Position numbers and translations under genes: made by a program. 64,000 nt of DNA from Prinia subflava (lineage: Eukaryota > Chordata > Aves > Passeriformes > Cisticolidae). The stretch is taken from contig NC_086251.1 in the NCBI RefSeq assembly GCF_021018805.1, forward strand, positions 14,551,098 through 14,615,097. The letters are read 5' to 3'. Positions 49,901-55,991 of the stretch are shown here, piece by piece (within the stretch, counting starts at the first letter, position 1; every line of letters starts with the position of its first letter). A model generated the notes under the pieces. That model did not search any database and had not been told where the DNA came from. It was given only the letters and a program-made list of their open reading frames with translations.

Positions 49901-52208
49901 CTCCTGTTCTCTTACAACTGAACTTTACACTGAACATCTTTGTTTTTCTTCCAATGTTTGGTGTTTCCTTGTTAAATTAAATTTAGCTCCTCATTTGATT
50001 TCATGATTTCTTGTGATCTCTTTTATTTGATCCATGTGCCTTGTACATACTTCTATGAGAAACATTGTGGAAGTAATGTAAATGAAAATAAAAAGTTTCA
50101 TTTGTTCACTGGTGTTTTTGATTTAATAAAAACATACAGAAATGTAAAGCCCCCTGAAACCCTGTTCTTCATCAGGTTCTGTTATGTATTCTGTTACATA
50201 TTTAAGTTTTGTTTATACCACTGGAATGTGAGGGCTGCTGTTAAAGTTTGTTGTATTTATTTCGTGGAAAATGCACTTTAATTAACTAACAAATTTACCT
50301 TTTGATAATGATATAATTTGGTATCATAAACAAGTTAAATGAATTTACAAGTCTTCTCACAGGAGAGTGTGATCAATTTTACGGAAGTTTTTGAAAACAG
50401 TGGACTTGCTGATAAAAGGCTTCTGAGTGAAGAATAAGCTTTTTATAGTTGTTATTAAAGATTAAAAGAGACAGATACTCTAACAAATTAAATAATTTTA
50501 AAAGTGATTCAGTGTGCAGCTAATGTCCCTTCACCAAAGTTTTGTATGTGCAGTGATGTACTGGGTATTTTCTTCGTTGTGTCAGTTGAACCCATTAAAC
50601 GGTCAGGAGTGTTCTTGTCTCTGAAATGTTAGAAGTTTGAGCTGATATTTTTAAATCTATGCCCATTTTGCAGGTAAGGAAGATGGTAAATTCTGTAAGA
50701 AGGTGACTGTGAGGATGACCATCCGCAAGAACGACTGCAGGAGTAACACACCAGTAAGTAGATAGCCAATGTAATTTATTTCAATAGATGAGAAAAAATA
50801 GGAGATGTTAAAAAGAGGGAAGAAAGGGAACTCAGATTCCACAAGGCCATGGTCTCCATTTCTGTCGTAGAGACACGTTGCTGTGTTTCACAGAGCTGTT
50901 CTAGTGCTTCCCTACATTCTCAGCAGTCATCTTCTCAATAATAAAAAAAGGATGTTGTTACTTCTTTTTGTGTGCATTTAGGTGCATGTCGATTTCATCT
51001 CATTTCACCCTATACTGCAATTGCTCTATGCAAATTAACCATTATAGCTGAACCTTGCCCTGATATTCTACAGCTAAACTGGCTGCAGATGTGTGTAATT
51101 TTTCATCTGCCCAGGGACAGTGCTTGAATGCCAACTTCATGAAGAAAGGAATCGTGGATCCTGAAAGCTTTTTTTAGGCAGCAGCCTGAGCTCACTGTAA
51201 AATGTGAAGGAAGAATGAGGCACTATCTGTGTGTCTATCAAAGGATTTAGTGTTGGAGGACACCAACCGTGTCCTGCTGAGCAGTGAGGCCGAGAGCAGC
51301 AGCAAGGGTGCAGACAGACGTCTCGTGTGAGATGTGTAAGAGCGCCTGGAAAAGCTGTAATAAAAGAGAGCAGGGAAACAGCTGTAGCCTCTAAAATGAC
51401 TCCAAGAGTACATTTAGTAGAGAAAGCTGTTGAGCAGCCAGGACATTTATTCTCAGTGTTTCATTGAACAGAAACACAAATCCTGACTATTAAATTTGAA
51501 AAAAATTACCAGTTCCTTAAGCCTATTTGTCTTACAGTCTATATTACACATTTGGTATTGTTAGTAGTAATTCCCCTTGGCTTTCCAAAGGATCGGTTCT
51601 TTTATTCCTCCTTGCTGACACCCAGTATAGCAACGCTGCATCAGAGTATCACGGAATTGAATACTGTAGGGAGTTGTGGAAAAGAACATTTGGTGCTGTG
51701 CTCAAGCCAAGGTTGTTATGAATACTTTAAAATTCAAACCTGAAATTGCTTCTTTGTATCTGTTAAAATAACGCAAATCTGTTACTGAAATGGACAGAAA
51801 AGTCATCATTAACATTAAAATTGAGATCTGTCTGGGCACTTCAGAGCTGATTTCCAGATGTAGTGGGATTTCATAAGAGAAATATGTCCACATTTTTTGA
51901 GTGCTTTGCTATTGGATTTGGGTGCCTAATGTCTTCAGAATTCCTAGAGAGCCCCTAACTCTCCTACCTGCTGCCGTGTGTTAACGATTGCCTGTGTGTG
52001 TTGCCAGGTGAACATCGTCTCGTGTGACGGAAAGTGCCCGTCCGCCAGCATTTACAACTACAACATCAACACCTACGCCAGGTTCTGCAAGTGCTGCAGG
52101 GAGCTCGGGCTGCAGAGAAGGACTGTGCAGCTCTACTGCACCAGCAATTCAACCTGGGTCAGCTATTCCATACAAGAGCCCACAGATTGCTCTTGCCAGT
52201 GGTCTTAA
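1891..52208 (+). CDS. OTOG: Otogelin gene, 3' two thirds (34 coding exons, 5' partial)
   Basis: This is a large secreted glycoprotein of inner-ear acellular gels. Joining the 34 exons listed below gives 7,968 in-frame bases after one leading base: 2,655 residues and a TAA stop, with no internal stop or frameshift. Module order is TIL end, VWD3, C8, AbfB-like domain, TIL-like module, a Ser/Thr/Pro-rich mucin region (fragment residues 532-1777), VWC-like module, VWD4, C8, TIL, VWC-type cassettes and a C-terminal cystine knot. This is the otogelin arrangement. The paralogue OTOGL lacks the giant mucin exon, and gel-forming mucins lack the AbfB module. Human otogelin is about 2,900 residues in total, so this bird protein is probably considerably longer because of the mucin exon (inference). 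The start codon, signal peptide and first two D assemblies lie upstream of the window. Confidence 0.92.
4110..4225 (-). repeat. Array of four consecutive stem-loops in the LTR
   Basis: Four inverted repeats follow one another. Stems and loops are: 4110-4117/4127-4134 (9-nt loop TTATTGTTT), 4139-4146/4155-4162 (loop TTGGTGTT), 4173-4181/4190-4198 (loop TTGCTGTT, one mismatch) and 4202-4209/4218-4225 (loop TTGCTGTT). The stems differ in sequence (TCTCAGGG, CCTTGGGG, TCCCAAGG, CCTCTGGG) yet each pairs with its own partner. Hairpins 2 and 4 are both followed by TAATAAGG, so the array also looks like a doubled two-hairpin unit. On the LTR sense strand the loop reads AACAGCAA. Confidence 0.85.
4332..4424 (-). 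repeat. Two tandem 48-bp units, each with its own hairpin, in the LTR
   Basis: The word CTTTCTCAGCTCTGC occurs at 4341 and again at 4389, a 48-bp period. The following bases form different stems in each copy: CTGCCAGG at 4352-4359 pairs with CCTGGCAG at 4364-4371, and GCTCTGCA at 4397-4404 pairs with TGCAGAGC at 4414-4421. The stem sequence changes between copies while base pairing is kept. This lies upstream of the poly(A) signal on the LTR sense strand. Confidence 0.75.
6929..7067 (+). CDS. OTOG: OTOG exon 2: start of VWD3
   Basis: The 139-bp exon completes the split Cys codon from exon 1 and ends in phase 0 (fragment residues 36-82). It reads ICQHGSFQC, then [15 protein letters not shown] and [14 protein letters not shown], the hallmark opening of a VWD domain. 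Several upstream AGs exist and the frame is open further 5', but only the acceptor CATTTTTCAG gives the right phase and continues the CHTC-C-C pattern typical of the family. Confidence 0.92.
7335..7469 (+). CDS. OTOG: OTOG exon 3: VWD3 core
   Basis: The 135-bp exon is phase 0-0 (fragment residues 83-127). It encodes beta-strand sequence of VWD3, including [19 protein letters not shown] and the FDDETGNP turn. The acceptor is TTTTCCTTCAG and the donor GTAAGT. Confidence 0.92.
8537..8683 (+). CDS. OTOG: OTOG exon 4: VWD3 core
   Basis: The 147-bp exon is phase 0-0 (fragment residues 128-176). It reads [20 protein letters not shown] and [12 protein letters not shown]. The pattern of a strand followed by W-D-x-x-T is typical of the second half of a VWD domain, just before the Gly-Leu-Cys-Gly-Asn motif. 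Confidence 0.92.
9279..9398 (+). CDS. OTOG: OTOG exon 5: VWD3 end with GLCGNFD motif
   Basis: The 120-bp exon is phase 0-0 (fragment residues 177-216). It contains GLCGNFD, the most conserved VWD motif, with acidic residues that suit the calcium site known from VWD structures. It ends in [12 protein letters not shown], the usual lead into a C8 module. Confidence 0.93.
10251..10367 (+). CDS. OTOG: OTOG exon 6: first half of C8 module
   Basis: The 117-bp exon is phase 0-0 (fragment residues 217-255). It reads [20 protein letters not shown], then [18 protein letters not shown]. The C-x-x-L / F-x-x-C-H-x-x-V pattern defines the C8 domain that follows VWD domains in this family. Confidence 0.92.
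11232..11388 (+). CDS. OTOG: OTOG exon 7: second half of C8
   Basis: The 157-bp exon runs from phase 0 to phase 1 (fragment residues 256-307). It reads [20 protein letters not shown], then [17 protein letters not shown] and VDWRSPRVC. The D-x-C-x-C plus A-x-x-C-x-x-x-G and W-R-x-x-x-x-C arrangement is the canonical C8 end. Confidence 0.93.
11987..12068 (+). mobile_element. Possible MIR-like SINE remnant
   Basis: The 20-bp word TTGCTCAGGGTCACACAGCA at 12011-12030 and its surroundings match the remembered core of ancient MIR/CORE-SINEs (aggtcacacagc region followed by a Gly/Ala-type purine-rich stretch). This is recognition by eye. Such relics are ancient and short in bird genomes. Confidence 0.45.
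12378..12404 (+). CDS. OTOG: OTOG exon 8: 27-bp microexon
   Basis: The exon encodes only PYDCEYFNK with its split ends (fragment residues 308-316), phase 1-1. It is supported by a long pyrimidine tract plus TTTAG acceptor and a GTAGGT donor. It is also the only phase-correct bridge between the WRSPRVC end of C8 and the AbfB-like exon. One Cys continues the TIL-like pattern. The small size means most gene finders would miss it. Confidence 0.85.
12405..15085. other. Intron 8 (2.7 kb)
   Basis: Ordinary intronic sequence with a GC-richer patch around 12700-13100. No repeat family, exon or RNA gene was recognised. Confidence 0.65.
15086..15253 (+). CDS. OTOG: OTOG exon 9: first part of AbfB-like beta-trefoil
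   Basis: The 168-bp exon is phase 1-1 (fragment residues 317-372). It reads [20 protein letters not shown], then [20 protein letters not shown] and SGLYKPRAH. It is Cys-free, unlike neighbouring exons, with alternating hydrophobic strands that lead directly into the AbfB signature in exon 10. Otogelins are known to carry an alpha-L-arabinofuranosidase B-type (AbfB/CBM42) domain between VWD3 and the mucin region. Confidence 0.88.
15254..17344. other. Intron 9 (2.1 kb), with long poly-T tract
   Basis: The intron contains a near-pure T tract at 16578-16619 (26 T, one C, 15 T). Otherwise no repeat or gene was recognised. Several short open frames around 15400-15800 have no splice support. Confidence 0.65.
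16578..16619 (-). repeat. Poly-T tract (poly-A on minus strand)
   Basis: Forty-two bases, all T except one C. It could be the tail of an old minus-strand retrocopy or a simple homopolymer expansion. No AATAAA is visible next to it on the minus strand and no source transcript is recognisable. Confidence 0.8.
17345..17623 (+). CDS. OTOG: OTOG exon 10: AbfB-like domain core
   Basis: The 279-bp exon is phase 1-1 (fragment residues 373-465). It contains repeats of the beta-trefoil type: [20 protein letters not shown], then [20 protein letters not shown] and LSTLFKLV. The F-E-S-x-x-x-P-G-Y-F element is the clearest AbfB/CBM42 signature. In sugar-binding fungal AbfB domains an Asp usually sits before the final T-F (D-A-T-F-like, from memory), whereas here it is RLSTLF, so sugar binding is doubtful. 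Two N-glycosylation sequons (NNT, NRS) are present. Confidence 0.9.
17624..24736. other. Intron 10 (7.1 kb, longest in the window)
   Basis: The intron contains a minus-strand CR1 fragment at 22548-22712. The rest, including 18900-20400, has no recognisable repeat. Such long repeat-free intronic DNA in a bird may include conserved regulatory elements, but nothing here proves it. Confidence 0.65.
22548..22712 (-). mobile_element. CR1 LINE fragment
   Basis: On the + strand the segment reads like the reverse complement of the CR1 3' region: CTCTCCTCATGTGG, then CACTGTCTAACAGCTGAATG, CCAAAACTGCACACAG and TGAGGCTGAACCAGTGCAGA. It is degenerate and carries no coding capacity. Boundaries are approximate. 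Confidence 0.8.
24737..24854 (+). CDS. OTOG: OTOG exon 11: Cys-rich TIL-like module, first part
   Basis: The 118-bp exon runs from phase 1 to phase 2 (fragment residues 466-504). It reads [20 protein letters not shown], then [17 protein letters not shown]. The C-x-W-R-Y-D-x-C-x-x-x-C-x-x-x-C spacing is the beginning of a TIL-type module preceding the mucin region. Acceptor is TTGTTTTTCAG, donor GTAAGT. Confidence 0.91.
24855..25994. other. Introns 11 and 12
   Basis: The introns span 24855-25524 and 25605-25994. No repeats or RNA genes were recognised. The second ends with two possible acceptors 24 bp apart (25970 and 25994). Only the downstream one keeps the frame, because the upstream choice meets TGA five codons on. 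Confidence 0.75.
25525..25604 (+). CDS. OTOG: OTOG exon 12: TIL-like module, second part
   Basis: The 80-bp exon runs from phase 2 to phase 1 (fragment residues 505-531). It reads [20 protein letters not shown], then CVYFEDC. The G-C-x-P-x-C-P-x-x-x-x-L-x-x-x-x-x-x-C-V pattern is the TIL signature. The exon ends at GACT before donor GTATGT, splitting the last Cys codon, which exon 13 completes. Confidence 0.9.
25995..29731 (+). CDS. OTOG: OTOG exon 13: giant mucin-type Ser/Thr/Pro exon
   Basis: This 3,737-bp exon encodes fragment residues 532-1777, nearly half of the visible protein. It is dominated by Thr, Ser and Pro. It contains no Trp at all and no Cys between the split first codon and the QTCT end. 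There are 12 N-glycosylation sequons (NKT, NIS, NVS, NLT, NVT, NTT and others) and abundant potential O-glycosylation sites, so it should form a long, extended glycosylated spacer. Unlike MUC2 or MUC5AC it has no obvious tandem repeat, only recurring short words such as TTEK, STK and SPS. The donor is GTGAGT after TGTACA. The open frame continues a few codons into the intron to a stop, but the next exon only joins with the donor at 29732. Confidence 0.93.
30247..30270 (+). CDS. OTOG: OTOG exon 14: 24-bp microexon
   Basis: The exon encodes LPSPSWGS (fragment residues 1778-1785), phase 0-0. It sits between TTTTCTTTTAG and GTAAGT, both strong sites. Because it is symmetric, skipping it would keep the frame and simply shorten the hinge between mucin region and VWC-like module. 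Its single Trp is the first after the Trp-free mucin exon. The alternative, joining exon 13 directly to exon 15, is also in frame, so its constitutive use is unproven. Confidence 0.75.
30385..30553 (+). CDS. OTOG: OTOG exon 15: VWC-like module before VWD4
   Basis: The 169-bp exon runs from phase 0 to phase 1 (fragment residues 1786-1841). It reads [20 protein letters not shown], then [12 protein letters not shown] and [12 protein letters not shown]. The C-C-P-x-W-x-C-x-C ending is the classic von Willebrand C pattern preceding the D4 assembly. It has one sequon (NKS). Confidence 0.92.
31467..31603 (+). CDS. OTOG: OTOG exon 16: start of VWD4
   Basis: The 137-bp exon runs from phase 1 to phase 0 (fragment residues 1842-1887). 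It reads [20 protein letters not shown], then [20 protein letters not shown]. The T-Y-D-G-x-x-x-x-L-F-x-x-x-S-Y element is the VWD4 opening. Compared with VWD3 the Y-x-T-F-D-G core has changed to IVTYDG. Confidence 0.92.
32426..32515 (+). CDS. OTOG: OTOG exon 17: VWD4 core
   Basis: The 90-bp exon is phase 0-0 (fragment residues 1888-1917). It reads [20 protein letters not shown], then [10 protein letters not shown]. It has two sequons (NAT, NLT). Alternating hydrophobic residues fit the VWD beta-sandwich. Confidence 0.9.
32862..33045 (+). CDS. OTOG: OTOG exon 18: VWD4 core to GLCG
   Basis: The 184-bp exon runs from phase 0 to phase 1 (fragment residues 1918-1978). It reads [20 protein letters not shown], then [19 protein letters not shown] and PGALGLC. 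The exon stops inside the codon after Cys, so the conserved CG motif of VWD4 is split by intron 18. In VWD3 the GLCGNFD motif lies whole in exon 5. Confidence 0.92.
33046..35617. other. Intron 18 (2.6 kb)
   Basis: Ordinary intronic sequence. No repeat family, exon or RNA gene was recognised. It ends with a long pyrimidine tract and TTCATAG. Confidence 0.65.
35618..35838 (+). CDS. OTOG: OTOG exon 19: VWD4 end and start of C8
   Basis: The 221-bp exon runs from phase 1 to phase 0 (fragment residues 1979-2052). With exon 18 it gives GLCGFCDRS, the CGxC form usual for D4 domains rather than the CGNFD of VWD3. Further on are [15 protein letters not shown], then [20 protein letters not shown] and CHPY, the first half of C8. 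Sequons NRT, NCS and NQT are present. Confidence 0.92.
36674..36812 (+). CDS. OTOG: OTOG exon 20: second half of the D4-linked C8
   Basis: The 139-bp exon runs from phase 0 to phase 1 (fragment residues 2053-2098). It reads [20 protein letters not shown], then [20 protein letters not shown] and RSSDYC. The L-A-A-Y-V-x-x-C and W-R-x-x-x-x-C elements complete a C8 module, parallel to exon 7. Confidence 0.92.
37679..37873 (+). CDS. OTOG: OTOG exon 21: TIL module after D4
   Basis: The 195-bp exon is phase 1-1 (fragment residues 2099-2163). It reads [20 protein letters not shown], then [20 protein letters not shown] and CIPEEKC. The Y-x-x-C-x-x-x-C and E-G-C-x-C-x-x-G pattern with a final C-I-P-x-x-x-C is a complete TIL domain. 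Confidence 0.93.
38738..38950 (+). CDS. OTOG: OTOG exon 22: VWC-type module
   Basis: The 213-bp exon is phase 1-1 (fragment residues 2164-2234). It reads [20 protein letters not shown], then [11 protein letters not shown] and [11 protein letters not shown]. The G-E-x-W and C-C-P-x-x-x-C elements are VWC-like. It is the first member of a run of exons all ending in CC-x-x-x-x-C. Confidence 0.91.
39682..39786 (+). CDS. OTOG: OTOG exon 23: half-VWC cassette
   Basis: The 105-bp exon is phase 1-1 (fragment residues 2235-2269). It reads [20 protein letters not shown], then [13 protein letters not shown]. It is one self-contained Cys cassette per exon. The acceptor TTTATGTGACAG has a weak pyrimidine tract near the AG, but phase and homology with the neighbouring cassettes support it. 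Confidence 0.88.
40150..40260 (+). CDS. OTOG: OTOG exon 24: half-VWC cassette
   Basis: The 111-bp exon is phase 1-1 (fragment residues 2270-2306). It reads [20 protein letters not shown], then [11 protein letters not shown]. The usual Pro of CCP is Ile here. The donor is GTACAG. Confidence 0.88.
41436..41537 (+). CDS. OTOG: OTOG exon 25: half-VWC cassette
   Basis: The 102-bp exon is phase 1-1 (fragment residues 2307-2340). It reads [20 protein letters not shown], then [11 protein letters not shown], with one sequon (NTT). The exon length, phase and cysteine layout match exons 23, 24 and 26. Confidence 0.9.
41988..42086 (+). CDS. OTOG: OTOG exon 26: half-VWC cassette
   Basis: The 99-bp exon is phase 1-1 (fragment residues 2341-2373). 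It reads [20 protein letters not shown], then [11 protein letters not shown]. It is the last of the uniform cassette exons. Confidence 0.9.
42449..42489 (+). CDS. OTOG: OTOG exon 27: 41-bp Cys linker exon
   Basis: The exon runs from phase 1 to phase 0 (fragment residues 2374-2387). It encodes [14 protein letters not shown], the beginning of another cassette that is completed in exon 28. Splice sites are TTTTGTTTCAG and GTATGA. Confidence 0.85.
43041..43116 (+). CDS. OTOG: OTOG exon 28: Cys linker exon
   Basis: The 76-bp exon runs from phase 0 to phase 1 (fragment residues 2388-2412). It reads [20 protein letters not shown], then VQYKC. Together with exon 27 it forms one more C-x-C...C-x-C...C cassette, here split by an intron. 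One sequon (NST). Confidence 0.88.
43615..43793 (+). CDS. OTOG: OTOG exon 29: Cys-rich module
   Basis: The 179-bp exon runs from phase 1 to phase 0 (fragment residues 2413-2472). It reads [20 protein letters not shown], then [20 protein letters not shown] and IDCAVKCKA. The C-H-x-x-x-C-T core resembles the VWC-like modules before the cystine knot in VWF and mucins. One sequon (NSS). Confidence 0.9.
44597..44701 (+). CDS. OTOG: OTOG exon 30: Cys-rich module
   Basis: The 105-bp exon is phase 0-0 (fragment residues 2473-2507). It reads [20 protein letters not shown], then [15 protein letters not shown]. The C-C-G-x-C motif is typical of VWC modules near the C terminus of mucins. Sequons NLS and NGT. 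Confidence 0.91.
45091..45210 (+). CDS. OTOG: OTOG exon 31: Cys-rich module
   Basis: The 120-bp exon is phase 0-0 (fragment residues 2508-2547). It reads [20 protein letters not shown], then [16 protein letters not shown]. The W-x-x-x-C-x-x-Y-x-C core and the C-P-P-F-N-x-x-x-C motif fit the VWC module immediately before the cystine knot in gel-forming mucins. One sequon (NET). Confidence 0.92.
46052..46097 (+). CDS. OTOG: OTOG exon 32: 46-bp linker to cystine knot
   Basis: The exon runs from phase 0 to phase 1 (fragment residues 2548-2562). It encodes [15 protein letters not shown], and exon 33 supplies the next Cys, giving GCCKTC. This closes the last VWC module. Confidence 0.88.
46098..50673. 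other. Intron 32 (4.6 kb)
   Basis: The intron holds a short CR1 3' end at 47915-47992, a T run at 47115-47129 and an A run near 49476-49489. Otherwise no feature was recognised. Confidence 0.65.
47915..47992 (+). mobile_element. CR1 LINE 3' end fragment
   Basis: The sequence GACCAGGTGACCTCCAGAGG, then TCTCTTCCAGCCTCAGCCAT and TCTGTGATCCTGT match the well-known terminal segment of avian CR1 elements. It is a short 5'-truncated copy, as is usual for CR1. Confidence 0.85.
50674..50753 (+). CDS. OTOG: OTOG exon 33: start of C-terminal cystine knot
   Basis: The 80-bp exon runs from phase 1 to phase 0 (fragment residues 2563-2589). It reads [20 protein letters not shown], then DCRSNTP. This is the first strand pair of a CTCK domain, the module that dimerises mucins and VWF through disulfides. 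Confidence 0.93.
50754..52007. other. Intron 33 (1.25 kb)
   Basis: Ordinary intron ending in GTGTGTTGCCAG. No repeat or gene was recognised. Confidence 0.7.
52008..52208 (+). CDS. OTOG: OTOG exon 34: cystine knot end and stop codon
   Basis: The exon encodes fragment residues 2590-2655 and TAA at 52206-52208. It reads [20 protein letters not shown], then [20 protein letters not shown] and TDCSCQWS. The C-x-G-x-C ring motif, C-x-C-C and terminal C-x-C are all present, so the knot looks intact. It is more GC-rich than most of the window. One sequon (NST). Confidence 0.95.
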   Translation: MNIVSCDGKCPSASIYNYNINTYARFCKCCRELGLQRRTVQLYCTSNSTWVSYSIQEPTDCSCQWS

Positions 52209-53560
52209 AAAAAACAAACCAAAACAAAAACAAACAAGCCCCGCTATTCCCAGGATAACTTTATAATAGTTTATCTATTAAAAATATAATAGCCAGTTCT
52301 CTGAATTTCACTGCAAAAGACCACAAGTACATTTGGACTGTCTTAAATTTCTGAAAAGTGTCTTTGCATCATTTGTATTGTGATTGGTGTTCATTTTCCT
52401 TCACAGGGATTGTTTTAAGTGTTCTTGTGATACGTGCCAACATAAAGGTGATTTACATTAGTGACATCTAAAGAGAAAGAACACCATCTATTTTGTTCTG
52501 GAAGGCTGATTCACTCTTTGTCAAGCCCCCATTCCAGTTCTACATCATTGCCCAACTTACCTGGCAGCAGTCACTGTTTTGAAAGCATTGCAATTGTGCA
52601 AGTATGTTTAGTATCTATTCAGAAAAATTCTTTGGACAACACGAGAAGAATTTTCAGTTTAAATCATATTCCTATTGCTAACTAGAGCATGTATAAAAAA
52701 TTTAGTTTAGGGGTTTTTTGTTTATTTTTTTTTAGTCAGGGAAACATTATTCATACTGGTAACTGTATGTAATATTCCCTGGGAATCATTTCAGTTGCTG
52801 TAGTGTATTTTATATTGTAGTGAAAAGCATTATGGCTAGCATGTGTTTATGGAACAGATCTGCTGTCTTTAGGCTGTCTAGATTAGCCAGTCACTTTATC
52901 TTTCTGCTAAATAATATGACATAAACTGAAAATACACAGATTGAAAAGTGAAAACCATTTTATATTCTTTTGTATAGATATAACTTAAATGAAAACTTTT
53001 GTCTTATGAAATGAACCATACTTAAATTGTCTCTTTAGGAGAATGAACATTGTTTAATGCTGATTTTAAAGATGTGACAGTTCATTAGGAAAAAGAAAAT
53101 GAGGATTATATATCTGCCTCAAAAACAAAATTGAAAATCTTTGTCACCTGTATAGTAGATGCAACTTCTTATGGTAAGTGCTTGAAATTCAAAATGGACA
53201 ACTGTAAGGTTTAAAATTTCAAAAGCAATTTTTTATGAACTTGAAAAATTACTTTTTTTTGTAATGAACTAATTTTTTCTTCTCTAAGTTAATGTTACTA
53301 TTCTGTTCTTTAAGAAATGCCACCCAGATAGAGCAAAAATTCAGTAGCTTTTGTTTTGTAGATTAAAATTGTAGATAGCATGCAGTGATACACTTGAGAT
53401 TTATAAGAGTAAATAGATCTCAGTATACCCTCTCTGGAAGCTGCTTGTCTGCAGTAAATGCAAAGAAAAATGCATTGTTAAAATCAATCATGTGAACATT
53501 TTTGATATTTTGTATACTGTACATTTCATTCTTACAATATCTAATAAACAACAGGAAGTC
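52209..53560 (+). other. OTOG: Probable OTOG 3'UTR
   Basis: This is non-coding sequence after the stop. A weaker ATTAAA lies near 52277. The first canonical AATAAA is at 53543-53548, followed by a CA and a T/GT-rich stretch (TCTTATTTTGTTAC), a reasonable poly(A) context. The true 3' end cannot be fixed from sequence alone, and further AATAAA hexamers occur near 54307 and 54635. Confidence 0.5.
53543..53548 (+). other. Candidate poly(A) signal AATAAA
   Basis: First canonical hexamer after the OTOG stop, with downstream T/GT-rich sequence. A short 3'UTR ending after the ATTAAA near 52277 is the alternative. Confidence 0.5.
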
Positions 53561-54603
53561 TTATTTTGTTACAATTAATTTTGCTATCATTGCTAGAGCA
53601 GCTTACTGCCTTGTAATGAAACACATTATATTTGCTAATACTTTTCTTCTGTGGCACACATGGGTAATTTTAGGGTTTGCTGATATCACAAGTTGTACAT
53701 CCAGGAGGAAGACTTGCTTATGGATTTTTTAAAATCTCCATATTTTTCTGATTTCATCACAGTTCACTTTCAGCCTCAGAAATGCCAAATTCATCTACAT
53801 AATTTTATTCAAAACAAAAATTGGAAAACACTTGTTCATCAGACTGTAACAACAAAACTCTGACACTATCTGACTATTTGTCCTGGAAAAACGGGGGAAA
53901 GGAGGTGATTTTCTGCACATTCCCTGTCCATATATTTTCTAAATTAACCTTCAGTTTGACTGCAATGCGTAGACTGTGTTTTGAGTAATTGTTGTGTACT
54001 GATGATCATCCTCCAGTACCTAGGGCCAAATGTGTCTTTAAGCTCAACATGTTTCTGCAGTCCCTGCTCACTTTGCAGATCATGCTTCTTTTTCAAACCT
54101 GTTTTCTAAATAGCAACAAGGGACAGAATTTGGGAGAAGTCCATCCTTTGGAAATCCAGGGGAAAAAAATGCTGTTCATAAGGCATTGAGCAGGGTTAAA
54201 TCCTTGATGCCATGTGCTTAAAATTCATGCTTTGGCATTTTCAAAGAAGAAGTGCAGCCTTCTTTAGTTTACCAGCTGGCAGATGCCATCCTAGAGGGCT
54301 GGAATTAATAAAAAGACACGTTTCTTCTGCTCTCAACCAAGGTATTTGTTGTGAAGTGCCAAACACACCATGAGGGACAGGACTGAAGCAGGAATTAGGC
54401 CAACCAACATTTTTCCCTCTGCTGCAGCATGGTCCCTCCTCTTGCCCCTTGAGCAGAGAGCTCGTTGTTTCTAGCAGTTCAAGACAGTAACTCTAAAAAG
54501 CATTTGAGATCCAAACTTTCAGCTCTTGGTTGAAGAGAAAAGTCAATGCAGGTGGCAAGAACAGAAAGCTGACAGTACTGTGTCTTGTAACCACAATTAA
54601 ACA

Positions 54604-54620
54604 CTGCTGCTGCTGCTGCT
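54604..54620 (+). repeat. Short CTG trinucleotide repeat
   Basis: Five full CTG units plus two bases in intergenic DNA, too short to be notable beyond being a possible length marker. Confidence 0.85.
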
Positions 54621-55760
54621 ACTTCAGCAGTAAAACAATAAACATCGTGGTAAGTCCCTACTTCTACTCTTGCAAACATTAGGCTTATGCTGGGAGAAAC
54701 ATGGGAAAAGATTCAAACTGCCTCTGATGTGGCAGGGAAAGTTACTTTAATCCAGCCCCAGTTTTAAATTCCTTCACACATCCTCAGCCTACCTGTGTGT
54801 GTTCGAAGCCACCCAGGCCCTTACCATGTATTTACCTTACACTGCATTTGCACAAAGGAGCTCAGCTGGAAAAAGATGTGCTCTATTTGTATTTACACTT
54901 CTTCAGAAACCAAAGGAACCTCAGTGTGGGTTTCATCTGGCCCTTCCATGCTGGAGGTACTTGGTAACAATTACTGAGTTCTAAAATAATTTTATTTTCT
55001 TTTTATTAAGTCCTTTGCTTGAAACTGATCTGAAACTTCTTGAGGCTTCTTAACATATCTTTGAAAGTCTCAGAACTTTATTCTGAGACTTTATTCCACC
55101 CCAATAAGCCTGTTCTCACAGGTGTTTGAATGCATGGAATTTCTTCACAAAACTGATTCCTAATGTTGGGAGGGAAATGTCATAGGCTTGTAGTTCATTA
55201 AATCTAGGAATTAAAATCTCTCTAATTCTAGGTGGTTTTCCATCTTTGAATAAAATGTTTCATGTTTGAGTACAGAAACATTGGTTGGTTGTTACAGTGC
55301 CAATTGCCCATTTTCATCTCATTTAAAAAATATTTGCATTACCTCAAGCAAGCTTACCCAGCCTTGATTCACAGGAAGATAAGTGACTTGGCAGCTGGAC
55401 TCTTGAATTTTATGGATATTGGCCCTTGAGAAAGGCCTTTTAGAAAAAATAGAATGATATCAATTGTGTTTTCTAAATGCTCGCTGGGGTTATTAGTACA
55501 TGATCTGGACTCAGGATAATGGCCTCTTGAGTAATGCTTCTTCTAATTAGTGGTAGGGCTGCCTGGTGGTTTGGAAAATAATCTGAGATACTGGCATCTA
55601 CTGGGCTGCAGTTTAATGTGAACTATTAGTCACAAGTTAAATAACTTACACCCCCTCAGACAGCTCTCAAGTATGCAGCCCATGAAGTCAGACCAAAATC
55701 ATTCAAAAAATTTTGCCCTCACTCTTATCTCTGCCCACACCACCATCTCTCTCCCCCGTA

Positions 55761-55991
55761 CAAGTGGCTAGCTATGAATAATTAAAATGAGGTAACAGCT
55801 GCTATGCAGATGGTGATTTTTTGGAAAAATCCCCTCTTAGTGTGATGAAGACATCTGACCTCTTTGGAAATAGTGCCTGACAGACTGCCATCCCCTCAGA
55901 TCTGCTTTCTGTGTGGACTTCTGACCAAGGCTTTGATCATGTCACTTCACATCAGCTGTTTATTACATAGATATCTGAATTAACTCAGGTG
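55761..55991. promoter_or_regulatory. E-box cluster, possible enhancer
   Basis: Six CANNTG boxes lie within 231 bp: CAAGTG 55761, CAGCTG 55796, CAGATG 55807, CATCTG 55852, CAGCTG 55953 and CAGGTG 55986. About one would be expected by chance. A T/A-rich stretch (CTATGAATAATTAAAA, 55772-55787) sits beside the first three. CAGCTG and CAGGTG are preferred by myogenic bHLH factors. MYOD1 lies downstream of OTOG in other amniotes and is controlled by E-box-containing upstream enhancers, so this is a candidate. It remains an inference. Confidence 0.3.

Noticed and set aside
1891..52208. Identity as OTOGL or a gel-forming mucin rather than OTOG
   Set aside because: OTOGL lacks the giant Ser/Thr/Pro exon, and gel-forming mucins lack the AbfB-like domain between D3 and the mucin region.
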